From: Bacteroidaceae bacterium
Lineage (GTDB): Bacteria; Bacteroidota; Bacteroidia; Bacteroidales; Bacteroidaceae
Assembly: GCA_017521285.1 (NCBI GenBank)
Contig: JAFXDG010000087.1
Span: forward strand, 1 to 64,000
Length of the DNA stretch: 64,000 nucleotides
Reading direction: 5' to 3'
Shown here: piece by piece, positions 44,647 through 54,253 of the stretch
How the letters are laid out: every line of letters begins with the position of its first letter
Numbering within the stretch: the first letter of the stretch is position 1
Program-made: the position numbers and the translations under genes
Notes under the pieces: model-generated
Database searches by the model: none
The model's input: the letters and a program-made list of their open reading frames with translations, nothing else
What the model was told of the DNA's origin: nothing

Positions 44647-45228
44647 ATGGGAAAAAGATCAGTGCCGGAACTGAATTCAAGTTCAACTGCTGACATCTCC
44701 TTCATATTGCTAATCTTCTTCCTTACCACCACTTCAATGGATACGGATAAGGGTTTGGCTCGTCGTTTGCCGCCCCCACCCGAAGATAACATGGAGCAGG
44801 AGGACACCAAGGTGAAGGAACGTAATGTGCTTCAGGTCAGAATCAATGCCATGGATGAATTGATGATTGGTAGTGATATGGCCGACGTAAGTGAGATTCG
44901 TGCAAGAGCTAAGGAGTTCATCGACAATCCGGAGAACTTGCCTAACTTGCCTGATAAATCACCGCGCGAAATCGACCTTCTTGGTACGGTATATATTACC
45001 GACAGACATGTGATTTCATTGCAGAGTGACCGTGGTACAAGTTATTCAAAGTACTTCGAAGTTCAGAATGAGTTGGTTGCTGCTTATAACGAGTTGCGTG
45101 ATGAGTTGGCTCGCCGCAAATTCGGTAAACCCTACCTTCAGTTGAGCGAGGAACAAGCGCTTGCCGTTCGTTCATACTACCCGATGAAGATTTCGGAAGC
45201 AGAACCTAAAAACTACGGTAATAAGTAA
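44647..45228 (+). CDS. exbD: ExbD/TolR biopolymer transport protein, first copy
   Basis: 193 residues, longer than usual. The start MGKRSVPELNSSSTADISFILLIFFLT contains the membrane helix and its Asp. A long soluble domain with RRLPPPPEDN and KSPREIDLLGTVYITDR follows. It lies in the operon ahead of a second exbD by 5 bases. Two different ExbD chains could form a mixed dimer inside the ExbB pentamer, which is inference. Confidence 0.9.
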   Translation: MGKRSVPELNSSSTADISFILLIFFLTTTSMDTDKGLARRLPPPPEDNMEQEDTKVKERNVLQVRINAMDELMIGSDMADVSEIRARAKEFIDNPENLPNLPDKSPREIDLLGTVYITDRHVISLQSDRGTSYSKYFEVQNELVAAYNELRDELARRKFGKPYLQLSEEQALAVRSYYPMKISEAEPKNYGNK

Positions 45229-45233
45229 CAGTT

Positions 45234-45698
45234 ATGAGTAAATTTGGAAAAGGAGAAAAAAGAGGAATGCCGGCGTTGAATACGTCATCATTGCCTGACT
45301 TGATTTTTACCATCTTGTTCTTCTTCATGATTGTTACCACAATGCGTGAAGTTACCTTGATGGTAGAGTTTAGAGTACCGAAAGGAACTGAAATTGAGAA
45401 AATGACAAAGAAGTCTCTCGTGTCATACATTTACGTAGGTAAGCCTACTCGTGAATGGCGTGCAAGAATCGGTTCTGGTACTCAGATTCAGTTGAATGAT
45501 AAGTTTGCCAGCCTCTACGAGGTGCAGGACTATGTTTACCAAGAGCGTGAAGCTATGAAAGAAATCGATAAACCTTTCATGAAGGTTTCTCTCAAGGTGG
45601 ACAAGGATACTCGAATGGGTATCGTTACTGACATCAAGCAGGAGTTGCGTAAAGCGTATGCCTTGAACATCAACTATTCTGCGGAAGGCCGCAATTGA
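45234..45698 (+). CDS. exbD: ExbD/TolR biopolymer transport protein, second copy
   Basis: 154 residues. The N-terminus MPALNTSSLPDLIFTILFFFMIVTTM holds the helix and conserved Asp. The soluble domain includes VEFRVPKGTEIEKM and YVGKPTREW. It differs clearly from the first copy, so this is not a recent duplication. It is the last gene of the operon, followed by a strong terminator. Confidence 0.9.
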   Translation: MSKFGKGEKRGMPALNTSSLPDLIFTILFFFMIVTTMREVTLMVEFRVPKGTEIEKMTKKSLVSYIYVGKPTREWRARIGSGTQIQLNDKFASLYEVQDYVYQEREAMKEIDKPFMKVSLKVDKDTRMGIVTDIKQELRKAYALNINYSAEGRN

Positions 45699-45717
45699 TA
45701 GTTTGACGATAAATGAA

Positions 45718-45754
45718 AAAGAGAGCGTGTCACATTGGGTGGCACGCTCTCTTT
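45718..45754 (+). terminator. Terminator of the second exbBD operon
   Basis: AAAGAGAGCGTG (45718-45729) pairs perfectly with CACGCTCTCTTT (45743-45754), a 12-bp stem with 13-base loop. Confidence 0.85.
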
Positions 45755-45761
45755 GTTATAT

Positions 45762-45970
45762 AATCATTCAACTTTCGCAAGTATAAGAAGTTGCAGGAGT
45801 TCAGACTATAGTTTCGACTATACTTAGCATGACGTTCAAAGCTATCGTCTGTAACTCCTGAGCGAAGCGAAAACTCCTGACCATACCTTAGTATAAGAAT
45901 CAGAAGAGATTTTCGACTGACCGAAGGGAAGTAACTCCTGAACTCCAGAAAGCTGAGCTTGCGAAACTTA
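45762..45970. repeat. Word array AACTCCTGA and AGTATAAGAA
   Basis: AACTCCTGA occurs at 45853-45861, 45872-45880 and 45933-45941, opposed by CAGGAGTTCAG at about 45794. ACTTTCGCAAG near 45770 is mirrored by CTTGCGAAACTT near 45958. GACTATA repeats directly around 45803-45820. The segment could fold as a large imperfect hairpin. It is not coding. Confidence 0.6.
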
Positions 45971-45973
45971 AAT

Positions 45974-46089
45974 AAGAATGGTATTCTTCCTTGCGTAAGG
46001 TTATTATTCTTCCTTGTGTACGAATAGTTTTCTTCCGAACAGTTAATACCGTTCGTCTGCCGTGTTGATTTCGCTCGTGAGCGGAGTTT
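45974..46089 (-). repeat. Dispersed hairpin element, diverged copy 3
   Basis: Read on the minus strand it begins AAACTCCGCTCACGAGCG and continues TATTAACTGTTCGGAAGAAAA, aligning with copy 1 (AACTCCGCTCGCGAAC, TTAATACTGTTCAGAAGAAT). The hairpin has decayed. AAGAAT/ATTCTT pairs remain at 45974-45988. Confidence 0.65.
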
Positions 46090-46160
46090 GTTCTGTTTGC
46101 GGGTAAGTGTAACCTCTCTTGTGCTTCTCTCGGATTTGCATGAAATGTCTTTCTTCCGTT

Positions 46161-46197
46161 TTCGCGCACGGAAATGATAGTGTTCGCACACGGAAAT
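46161..46197 (+). promoter_or_regulatory. Direct repeat upstream of susC, possible activator site
   Basis: TTCGCGCACGGAAAT (46161-46175) and TTCGCACACGGAAAT (46183-46197) differ at one base and start 22 bases apart, two helical turns. They lie about 80-110 bases before the -7 box, a typical place for a SusR- or HTCS-type activator. No regulator gene is in the window. Confidence 0.5.
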
Positions 46198-46273
46198 TCA
46201 CATAAAAGTATGTTTTAACCTTTCAGATGTGCAAATTTTCTTTTATTTTTTGTATTATTTAATTTTCTATTTG

Positions 46274-46281
46274 TATCTTTG
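46274..46281 (+). promoter_or_regulatory. Promoter of the susC operon
   Basis: TATCTTTG is preceded at 21 bases by TTTTTG (46247-46252). The leader of about 115 bases ends with AAAAAACTTTAGTG just before the start codon, a string repeated before the gene at 54880. Confidence 0.7.
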
Positions 46282-46399
46282 CCCCGAGATGCAGTAATAT
46301 AACTTTTATTTATCAATTCAAGACATTTTGATTGTCGGAATAACATGAGAAATAATAATAAACTTTATAATTAATCTTAATGTAAAAAACTTTAGTGAG

Positions 46400-49300
46400 A
46401 TGAAAAAACCTAAGAATTTATTGTGTAGGTTATCCTTTCTTGTCGCTTTGATGTGTTTGCCATTGTGGGCGAATGCTCAAGGGATAGTCAAAGGTACTAT
46501 TTTTGATTCCACAGGTGAGCCGATTATCGGTGCGGCTGTTCAGGAAAAGGGGCTTCCCAGCAATGGTGTGGCCACAGACTTTGATGGTAACTTTACACTG
46601 GAGCTGAAAGCCTCTACTACGGCTATTGTCAGCTATGTTGGTATGATTTCTCAGGAAATCCAGGCTTCTGAAGCTAACCAACAGATTGTGTTGAAAGATG
46701 ACAATGCAAATTTGGAAGATGTGGTGGTTATCGGTTACACCAGTCGTGCCCGTAAAGATCTTACAGGTTCTGTAGGTTCTATTTCTGGTGTCCGTTTGGC
46801 ACAGGTGCCTGTCACTTCTGCTGCTGTTGCCCTTCAGGGTAAGATTTCGGGTGTGCAGGTAACCACCGTCGATGGTCAGCCGGGTGCTGATGTGAACATC
46901 CGTGTGCGTGGTGGTTCTTCAATTACCCAAAGCAACGAACCTCTTTATATTGTGGATGGTTTTCAGGTTGACAATATCAATGATATTCCTCCTACCGACA
47001 TTCTTAGTATCGATATCTTGAAGGATGCTTCGTTGACTGCTATCTACGGTTCAAAGGGTGGTAATGGTGTAGTGGTGGTAACAACCAAGAATGCCCAAGA
47101 AGGTAAGGTGTCAGTCTCTTTCAATGGTCAGTTGAGCGTCAGCCACTTGTCTAAAGAGCTTGATCTGATGAATGCCAGACAGTTTGCAGAGTACCAGTAT
47201 CAGTGGCACTCTATGAACGGTACTCGTTCATCCAATGGTAAGTATTACCGTGCCAACTTCGGTAACCCTTATGACTTGGATATGTACGATGTTTTGCCTA
47301 CTCACGATTGGCAGGACGAGGTGATGGGGGAAACTCCTGTCAGCTATTCGGCTAACGTGACTATTGGTGGCGGCTCAGAGAAGGTTCGCTTCAATGCCTC
47401 TTTGACCCAGAGCAACGATGATGGTATCATCATGGGTTCAGGTGTGCGTCGTACCAATATGAATATCAAGACCAATATCAAGATAAACGATAAGCTCAGC
47501 CTTCAGGTTAATCCCAAGTTCACATATCGTCGCGACGAAGGAGCCGGTGGTAGCCATGTGGGTACGGGAGGTATCATCGATGTGTTGAAGTATCGTCCGA
47601 CCAATGGTCTTCGCGAATACGGCTATGTGGATCCTTCGTATGCAGATCCCCTCGAAGAAAAGACATTTGAATATAAGAATCCGAAGAGTGATATCAAAAT
47701 CAATTCATTGGTTCAACATGCTTATACCTCAACCAATGCATTGGCTCTCGAATGGAAGCCGATTGATGGATTGACACTCCGCACTGAAGCAACCATCGGT
47801 ATGAGATGGTATGACAAGAGCCGTTTCTACGGAGCCTTGACTAAAGAGGGTGAAAAGCATCATAACCAACCCGTTGCTGAACTTTCTGACCATTATCGTT
47901 TGAATTATGTATGGACCAATACGGCAGCTTATAACCTTACTGTAAAGAATGATCACAACTGGTCGTTCCTCGTAGGTCAGGAAATTTACCACAGACAGCA
48001 GCGTGAAGTCTTTACCAAGAATATTCATTTCCCCGAAAAATTCTCGTCAGAAGAAGCTTGGAACAATATGGCATTCGGTGAAGCTTATGAAAGTACATCC
48101 AAACTTTCTACAGCCGATCGTACTGCTTCTTTCTTTGGTCAGGCGAACTACAATTGGAAACACCGTTATTTGTTGTCTGCCACTTTCCGTGCTGATGGTA
48201 GTACTAAGTTTGCTCCCGGTAACCAGTGGGGTTACTTCCCCTCTATTTCGGGTGCTTGGGTGATTTCTGAGGAGCCTTGGTTCGAAGCTGATTGGGTGAA
48301 CCAATTGAAAATCCGTGCCGCATTCGGTCTTACCGGTAACAACCGTGTCAGCGATGACTTGTGGCGTCCGCTCTATATCGTAACTTCAACCGGCGGTCCT
48401 GGTTTTGGTGAGAATACCCAGTATGGTGAGAAGCATTATCTGAATACGAGTGGTGGCAAAGAGGACAAGTTGGCCAACCGCGACATCAAGTGGGAAACCA
48501 TTGTTACCCGCAACTTGGCTGCGGATATCCAATTGTTTGACGGACGTGTGACCATTACTCCTGAAATCTATTGGAACACAACCCGTGACATGTTGTATGA
48601 TGCCAACATCAATCCGACATTGGGTTATAATACTCAGTTGCAGAACGTAGGTCAGGTTACCAACCGTGGTGTTGAACTCTCTATCACAGGTGACATCCTT
48701 CGCGGAACTGATTATGTGTTGACTGGTCATTTGGCATTCGGTACCAATAAGATGAAGGTTGACAAGTTGAATGGTGAAATCCGTGAACTTGATATCAAAG
48801 GCGATGACTGGGATTCTGGCCTTTTGGACTACAGACTTCGCGAAGGTGAAGAAGTGGGTCTGATTTATGGTTATGTATATGATGGTCTCTATGGCTTCGA
48901 CGAATTCTATTTCGATCCGTTGAACAACTATCAGGCTGTTCCTTGGGGCTCTTTGGCTGCTGACAATGGTACATCAAAGAATCAAGCTCCCCGCGAGGAT
49001 GGTTATGTGACTGTCATCAACGAAGTGTTGGATGACTCTAACTCTGGAAAGGCTACTTTGCCTGGTAAGGTGAAGTTCAAGGACTTGAATGGTGATGGCC
49101 GCATTACCAAAGATGACCGTACTGTTATCGGTAAGACAACTCCGAAGGTTCAGGGTGGTTTCGGTTTGAGTGGCCAGTGGAAGAACTTCGACTTTGTGAC
49201 CAACTTCACTTATATGCTCGATTATGACATCAATAATGCTACAGCCTTTACGTTGTCTTCTTCCGAAGGAAACAAGAACAATTTCTATAATGTATTGTCC

Positions 49301-49729
49301 AAGTTCTCTAACGGTTGGTTGTACAATGATATTTCTGGTGAGTTGACTGGAACTCCCGGTGATATCCTCTACAAACTTTATTATGTAGAAGGTGGAAATG
49401 AAATCTACAAGGCAGCCAATGCTAACCGTGCACTGTGGAATCCGGCTGACGTTCCTGGTAAGATTACTCATTCTTACTTCATTGAGGATGGTTCATTCTT
49501 GCGTTGCAACGATATCACTGTCGGTTATACCATTCCCGAGAACGTAACGAAGAAGTGGGGTATTTCTAAGGCTCGTTTCTATGCCTCAGCAACCAACCTC
49601 TTTATCTTGACCAACTACTCAGGTTATGATCCCGAGGTGGATATTCAGACAGGTTTGACTCCTTGTATTGATTACAACCGTTATCCCCGTAACCGTAGCT
49701 TTGTGTTCGGTACTAACATTACATTCTAA
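46400..49729 (+). CDS. SusC/RagA-family TonB-dependent outer-membrane transporter
   Basis: 1109 residues with a signal peptide (LVALMCLPLWANAQ). A CarboxypepD_reg-like domain follows (GIVKGTIFDSTGEPIIGAAV...FDGNFTLELK), then the plug (LEDVVVIGYTSRARKDLTGSVGSI) and a beta-barrel ending in the aromatic signal VFGTNITF. It should import oligosaccharides handed over by the SusD partner, powered by TonB/ExbBD. It is the first gene of a six-gene set ending in pectate lyase, so pectin fragments are the likely cargo. A direct repeat and promoter lie upstream. Confidence 0.95.
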   Translation: MKKPKNLLCRLSFLVALMCLPLWANAQGIVKGTIFDSTGEPIIGAAVQEKGLPSNGVATDFDGNFTLELKASTTAIVSYVGMISQEIQASEANQQIVLKDDNANLEDVVVIGYTSRARKDLTGSVGSISGVRLAQVPVTSAAVALQGKISGVQVTTVDGQPGADVNIRVRGGSSITQSNEPLYIVDGFQVDNINDIPPTDILSIDILKDASLTAIYGSKGGNGVVVVTTKNAQEGKVSVSFNGQLSVSHLSKELDLMNARQFAEYQYQWHSMNGTRSSNGKYYRANFGNPYDLDMYDVLPTHDWQDEVMGETPVSYSANVTIGGGSEKVRFNASLTQSNDDGIIMGSGVRRTNMNIKTNIKINDKLSLQVNPKFTYRRDEGAGGSHVGTGGIIDVLKYRPTNGLREYGYVDPSYADPLEEKTFEYKNPKSDIKINSLVQHAYTSTNALALEWKPIDGLTLRTEATIGMRWYDKSRFYGALTKEGEKHHNQPVAELSDHYRLNYVWTNTAAYNLTVKNDHNWSFLVGQEIYHRQQREVFTKNIHFPEKFSSEEAWNNMAFGEAYESTSKLSTADRTASFFGQANYNWKHRYLLSATFRADGSTKFAPGNQWGYFPSISGAWVISEEPWFEADWVNQLKIRAAFGLTGNNRVSDDLWRPLYIVTSTGGPGFGENTQYGEKHYLNTSGGKEDKLANRDIKWETIVTRNLAADIQLFDGRVTITPEIYWNTTRDMLYDANINPTLGYNTQLQNVGQVTNRGVELSITGDILRGTDYVLTGHLAFGTNKMKVDKLNGEIRELDIKGDDWDSGLLDYRLREGEEVGLIYGYVYDGLYGFDEFYFDPLNNYQAVPWGSLAADNGTSKNQAPREDGYVTVINEVLDDSNSGKATLPGKVKFKDLNGDGRITKDDRTVIGKTTPKVQGGFGLSGQWKNFDFVTNFTYMLDYDINNATAFTLSSSEGNKNNFYNVLSKFSNGWLYNDISGELTGTPGDILYKLYYVEGGNEIYKAANANRALWNPADVPGKITHSYFIEDGSFLRCNDITVGYTIPENVTKKWGISKARFYASATNLFILTNYSGYDPEVDIQTGLTPCIDYNRYPRNRSFVFGTNITF

Positions 49730-49744
49730 TAAACAGAAAAAGAT

Positions 49745-51844
49745 ATGAAACTTAAAAATATATTATGGGCAGGTCTTTCTGCCTTGGCATTGGTTTCTTG
49801 CGACGACTATCTGGAAGTTGAAGCTCCTTCTTCTTCTACTGACGAATTTGTCTATAGCTATAAGTCCGAGATAAACCGTGCTCTCAACGGTGTGTATGCA
49901 AAGGCTATTGTCGGTGATCTTTATGGCAATGCCTATCAGCGTACCTTCGTTTACAATAGTGATGTGGATATGCAGATCGATGCCAACAATGCTGCATCTT
50001 CAGATGGAAATGCGTATGCCCGTTTCGATTGTAATCATCGCGGTGGCGAGATTCTCAAGTACTGGACGGCTTCTTATCGCCTGATTGAGTATGCCAACCG
50101 ATTCATTGCAGGTGTTGAATCAAGTGAGTTCTATAAGGTACAGGATGCTGATGTCATGCAACAGTTGGGTGAAGCCAAGTGTCTTCGTGCCATGGCTTAC
50201 CACGACTTGGTGGTTATGTTCGGTGATGTGCCGTTCAAATTTGCTCCTACAGCAGGAAACAGTTCTGATGAGTTGCCTCCTGTGATGTCCCGTTCTGCTG
50301 TACAGGATTCTATCATCAAGGATTTGCAGGAGATTGCTCCTTACATGGTATCCAGCAAGACTTCAACGGTTGAGCGTTGTTCACGCGAGTTTGCTCATGC
50401 ATTGATAGCCCGTGTGGCACTTACTGCCGGTGGATATTCACTTCACCCGGTGAAGGATAATGAAAGAAGTTATGGAGAAATGAAGCGTCCTGACAATTAC
50501 AAGGATTATTATGAAATTGCCATGCTGTATGCTGACTCTGTCATTATGGCGGGCACACACAAATTGACTCAAAATTATCAGGATGTGTTTGTTAATCCGT
50601 GTAACTACTTGGTGGTTAATGGTGACGATGTTATCTTTGAGTTGCCTTTTGCCAAGTTGTCAACAGGTAATACTGGATACATTCAAGGTCCCACTTATTC
50701 GGCATACGAAGGTAACACGGTAGGTGCATGGGGTGCGGCTTCTGGTAACGGACGTCTGAGTGCCTTCTACCGTTTCTTGTTCCGTGACAACGATATTCGT
50801 CGCGAATTTGTCAATGGTATGTGGTATTATTCTTATGTTCAGAATGCCGATGGTGTAATGGTTGATACAGTTTATATTCGCAACGACTATACTGTACACA
50901 ATAACAAGTGGTCTAAACTTTGGACTGCAGAATCTAATGCGTTGGGTAGTGAGACTACTGGTTCAACCGGTATCAATTTCCCCTATATGCGCTATGCCGA
51001 TGTATTGCTGATGTATGCTGAAGCAGCCAATGAATTGAACGATGGACCGACTGAAAAGGCTATTCAATGTTTGACAGAGGTTCACAATCGTGCGTTTATA
51101 GATGGTGATCCCACTTTCATTGCTGAAGCACAAGCTGGAAAAGACGCTTTCCAAAAAGCTGTGCTTGATGAACGTAAATGGGAGTTTGCCGGTGAAAACT
51201 CACGTTGGCGCGATTTGGTTCGTACCAATACATATAGCCAGGAATTAGTTTACAGTTTCTTGCGTTATTATTCTGCCGGTTCTCAGAACGCCAGTGGTTT
51301 CTGTGGTTACGAAGATGCTATCAACGAGCACGATGGCCGCATGTATATTGATAATCTCCCTGAGCGAATCTATTATCATGCGTACAGAATTGGTGAAGCA
51401 AATGTCAGAGCATTGGCCGCTTTTGCTACTCAATTGTATGGCTATCAGATTTCTAATGGAATAGTTCTCAAACAGTATCCGAACCAAAGTTTGAAGAGTA
51501 TCCGTCTTTATAATGCGTATGAGCGTGCCCGTCAAGAGCCTCCTAAGGGTCTTATTACAGTGGGAGGCTTTTCTGCTGAATCTTGGTTGAAAGCTGATTT
51601 CTACCAATGGGGTAATACTGATATCGGTGTACCCAAGGATCAGTGTCTCTATTCTTTCTACGGCTTTATCCGTGGCGATGTCAATGGAAACATCTGGTTG
51701 GTTCGTGATGGTGCTTTGGAAATGCTTCCTTCTACCATTCCTTCGGTTGAGCAATTGCCAGTGGTAAGATATATCTTGCCTTATCCTGAAGATGTCATTT
51801 CACGCTCTTCTGGGCTTTACAAGAATTATTACGGTTATAAATAA
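49745..51844 (+). CDS. SusD/RagB-family glycan-binding lipoprotein
   Basis: 699 residues, longer than the typical 500-600. A lipobox ends at Cys19 (LALVSCDDYLEV). The RagB/SusD TPR-like architecture shows in AKCLRAMAYHDLVVMFGDVPF, MRYADVLLMYAEAANEL and ERKWEFAGENSRWRDLVRTN. It forms the lid on the SusC barrel at the cell surface. It is cotranscribed 15 bases after susC. Confidence 0.93.
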   Translation: MKLKNILWAGLSALALVSCDDYLEVEAPSSSTDEFVYSYKSEINRALNGVYAKAIVGDLYGNAYQRTFVYNSDVDMQIDANNAASSDGNAYARFDCNHRGGEILKYWTASYRLIEYANRFIAGVESSEFYKVQDADVMQQLGEAKCLRAMAYHDLVVMFGDVPFKFAPTAGNSSDELPPVMSRSAVQDSIIKDLQEIAPYMVSSKTSTVERCSREFAHALIARVALTAGGYSLHPVKDNERSYGEMKRPDNYKDYYEIAMLYADSVIMAGTHKLTQNYQDVFVNPCNYLVVNGDDVIFELPFAKLSTGNTGYIQGPTYSAYEGNTVGAWGAASGNGRLSAFYRFLFRDNDIRREFVNGMWYYSYVQNADGVMVDTVYIRNDYTVHNNKWSKLWTAESNALGSETTGSTGINFPYMRYADVLLMYAEAANELNDGPTEKAIQCLTEVHNRAFIDGDPTFIAEAQAGKDAFQKAVLDERKWEFAGENSRWRDLVRTNTYSQELVYSFLRYYSAGSQNASGFCGYEDAINEHDGRMYIDNLPERIYYHAYRIGEANVRALAAFATQLYGYQISNGIVLKQYPNQSLKSIRLYNAYERARQEPPKGLITVGGFSAESWLKADFYQWGNTDIGVPKDQCLYSFYGFIRGDVNGNIWLVRDGALEMLPSTIPSVEQLPVVRYILPYPEDVISRSSGLYKNYYGYK

Positions 51845-51864
51845 TAAAAACGATATAGCATATT

Positions 51865-54225
51865 ATGAAAAAGATATTCAGTATCATGGCGCTCCTCGCG
51901 GCAGGCTTTTCTACATTGACTTTCTCGTCTTGTGACGATGATGATGATGTGGCTGCTGGCACTGACCGTGAGTTTATGACCATGTTCATTACAGACAATA
52001 CTCGTGGTAAGGGAACCGATTATCCTTACAACTGCGGATTGGATATCCAGAATTATCCTCATGGCAATACCATTCATCTCTATTGGTATGGTGTGAATGA
52101 TTGTGCCGGTTATCAGATTCAGATGGCTTTGCAGCCAAAGGTGTCAGGTGGTGCCGATGCGTGGGCTTCCATTCAGGGTACAAGCGATTTGTTGCTCGAC
52201 ACTATTGTAGGACCGAATGTATTGGATCTTGTCATCAAAGACCTTCAGTATTCAACCGATTACCGTTTTGCTATCCGCTGTCTCTCTAAGGAGGATAACA
52301 ATGTGACCGATTTCACTCACGCCTCCAAATGGTATGGTCATGGAAACGGCCGCCAATGGCAGGAGTATCTCGGTATCGCTACCAACGACCGTTATCCCAC
52401 TCCGTTTGTTGTGTATGTCAATCAGGCACAGACAACAGAGACTACGTTGACCGTTTATCTGAATACTAATGTGTCTCATGTTTCTACTGGCGATGCAGCT
52501 TTGGATGCGGAGAACGAAGCCAGCTATCGTGAGAATTTCAATATCGATGCTGAGGGTAACTTCCTTTATAAGTATTTGCGTGTAAGTCCTTCTCCTAACA
52601 ATCCGAATTCGACTGTGGCTGAAAAATGGAAGAATTATGAGATTACTCAGGAAGACCGTGAGCGTGGTTATTTGGTTGTGGATGGTTTGACTCCCAACTC
52701 TGTGTATGTGATTGATGTGGTTGACCCCACTGTGCCTGTGGCTATTGATGCCAAGTACAACACTTGTACGGCTCGTTCAGATGGCAAGCCGGGTGCGCCT
52801 ATCCTGTTGAAACACGACGAGATGATTGCTCAATATGCTAATGCACCCATCGTTGAAGGTTCGAATTTCAATCGTGCTGATGTTTATGGCGAATTGGCCG
52901 AGGTATATGATGCAGCTCCCATCACTCCGGTGTTGTATGACTTCATCTCTAATACTAATTATGCAGAAGGTCAGACTTATCTGTTGGAGGGTGGAAAGAC
53001 TTACTATATTGATGGTAACGACATTACTTGTAAAGGTTTTGTTCTCCGTACCAACCCTGAAGACTTGGCTGAAGGAAAGCGTGCCCGTGTGATTTGCGGA
53101 TTGGGTAAGAACAGTCAGTATTATACAAGTAGTACCAATGGCGAACAGTGGCAAGGCTCTTATACCATGTTCATGTTCGGTCGTCAGCCTGAAGCTGGTG
53201 AAGGTGGTGAAATCTACATGAAGAAGCTGGCTTTCTATGATCTCGATTTCGATAATCCGACAGCTCTTAACTATGGTGACAATGTTGCAGGTGCAGGTGT
53301 TGTTGCAGGTAACTATTTCTTCAATATGTACAGCAACGGTATGGCCGTAACATTGGACAGCTTGGTTATTGAGAACTGTAACTTCAAGCGTTTGGTGCGT
53401 GGATTCATCCGCGAGCAGGGTGTGAACTACAAGATTTGGAACCATGTGCTCATCAAGAACAACTTGTTTATGGATTGCGGTTACTACAACAACGGTGCTG
53501 GTGGTTACTGCTGGATTGCCGGTTCGGGTAACAGCGTGAAGTCAAACCTCTATGCTGACTTCAAGTGTATCGAAAACACCTTCTATGACAGTCCGTTCCC
53601 CTCATTCTTCAGCGAAGAAAAGGGTACGTTCTGGGAGAGTGGTATTGTTTGGAACATTACTTTCTCAAACAATACGTTGGTGAACTTCAACACTCGTGGT
53701 AACGGTTCCATTATCAAGATGCGTAATCTGCCCGATGGTTCAGTCTTCAACGTTGAAAATAACCTGATGGTGCTTTGTAAGAAACCTGGTGACCTTCGTG
53801 TGTTGGAATTTTATGGTGCTGATATCCGTGAGACAATGACACTGGCTGATGGTACGTCAGGACACGTAACATTGAACTTCAACAATAACTGGTCAACCAA
53901 CAACGATTTGACCAATGGTCAGATATTCACAGCCAATCCTTGGACTTCAACCAGCAACAACTTCGGTAAATTGTTGAAGAATAATCAAGCAACCTTGAAT
54001 GGTACGTTGGATGTGAATGTAGCCAGTGTTTCTGCTACCGAGTTGATGGAACAGCCTTGTCCTCCTTATATTGCCAAGACTTCCAGTGATCGCCACATGC
54101 ACCGTGCTGACGCATTGGACGGAACTGCTGCTACGGAATTCAATGTGAACTTGTACATCAAGCACATGGACAACGAAATTGTCAAGAACAATGTCGGTGC
54201 TGCCCGTTGGAGAAATAGAAACTGA
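51865..54225 (+). CDS. Surface lipoprotein with DUF4957/DUF5123-type beta-helix
   Basis: 786 residues. The lipobox ends at Cys23 (FSTLTFSSCDDDDD), and the Asp-rich start suggests surface export. A fibronectin-like N-terminal half (IHLYWYGVNDCAGYQIQMAL) precedes a right-handed beta-helix-like part with many N-rich turns (VIENCNFKRLVRGF, VENNLMVLCKK). I recall such DUF4957/DUF5123 proteins next to pectate lyases. A pectin-binding or non-catalytic polysaccharide role is likely, but lyase activity is not excluded. Confidence 0.78.
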   Translation: MKKIFSIMALLAAGFSTLTFSSCDDDDDVAAGTDREFMTMFITDNTRGKGTDYPYNCGLDIQNYPHGNTIHLYWYGVNDCAGYQIQMALQPKVSGGADAWASIQGTSDLLLDTIVGPNVLDLVIKDLQYSTDYRFAIRCLSKEDNNVTDFTHASKWYGHGNGRQWQEYLGIATNDRYPTPFVVYVNQAQTTETTLTVYLNTNVSHVSTGDAALDAENEASYRENFNIDAEGNFLYKYLRVSPSPNNPNSTVAEKWKNYEITQEDRERGYLVVDGLTPNSVYVIDVVDPTVPVAIDAKYNTCTARSDGKPGAPILLKHDEMIAQYANAPIVEGSNFNRADVYGELAEVYDAAPITPVLYDFISNTNYAEGQTYLLEGGKTYYIDGNDITCKGFVLRTNPEDLAEGKRARVICGLGKNSQYYTSSTNGEQWQGSYTMFMFGRQPEAGEGGEIYMKKLAFYDLDFDNPTALNYGDNVAGAGVVAGNYFFNMYSNGMAVTLDSLVIENCNFKRLVRGFIREQGVNYKIWNHVLIKNNLFMDCGYYNNGAGGYCWIAGSGNSVKSNLYADFKCIENTFYDSPFPSFFSEEKGTFWESGIVWNITFSNNTLVNFNTRGNGSIIKMRNLPDGSVFNVENNLMVLCKKPGDLRVLEFYGADIRETMTLADGTSGHVTLNFNNNWSTNNDLTNGQIFTANPWTSTSNNFGKLLKNNQATLNGTLDVNVASVSATELMEQPCPPYIAKTSSDRHMHRADALDGTAATEFNVNLYIKHMDNEIVKNNVGAARWRNRN

Positions 54226-54253
54226 TTAAGTAAATGATAAATCAAAGAAAGAT

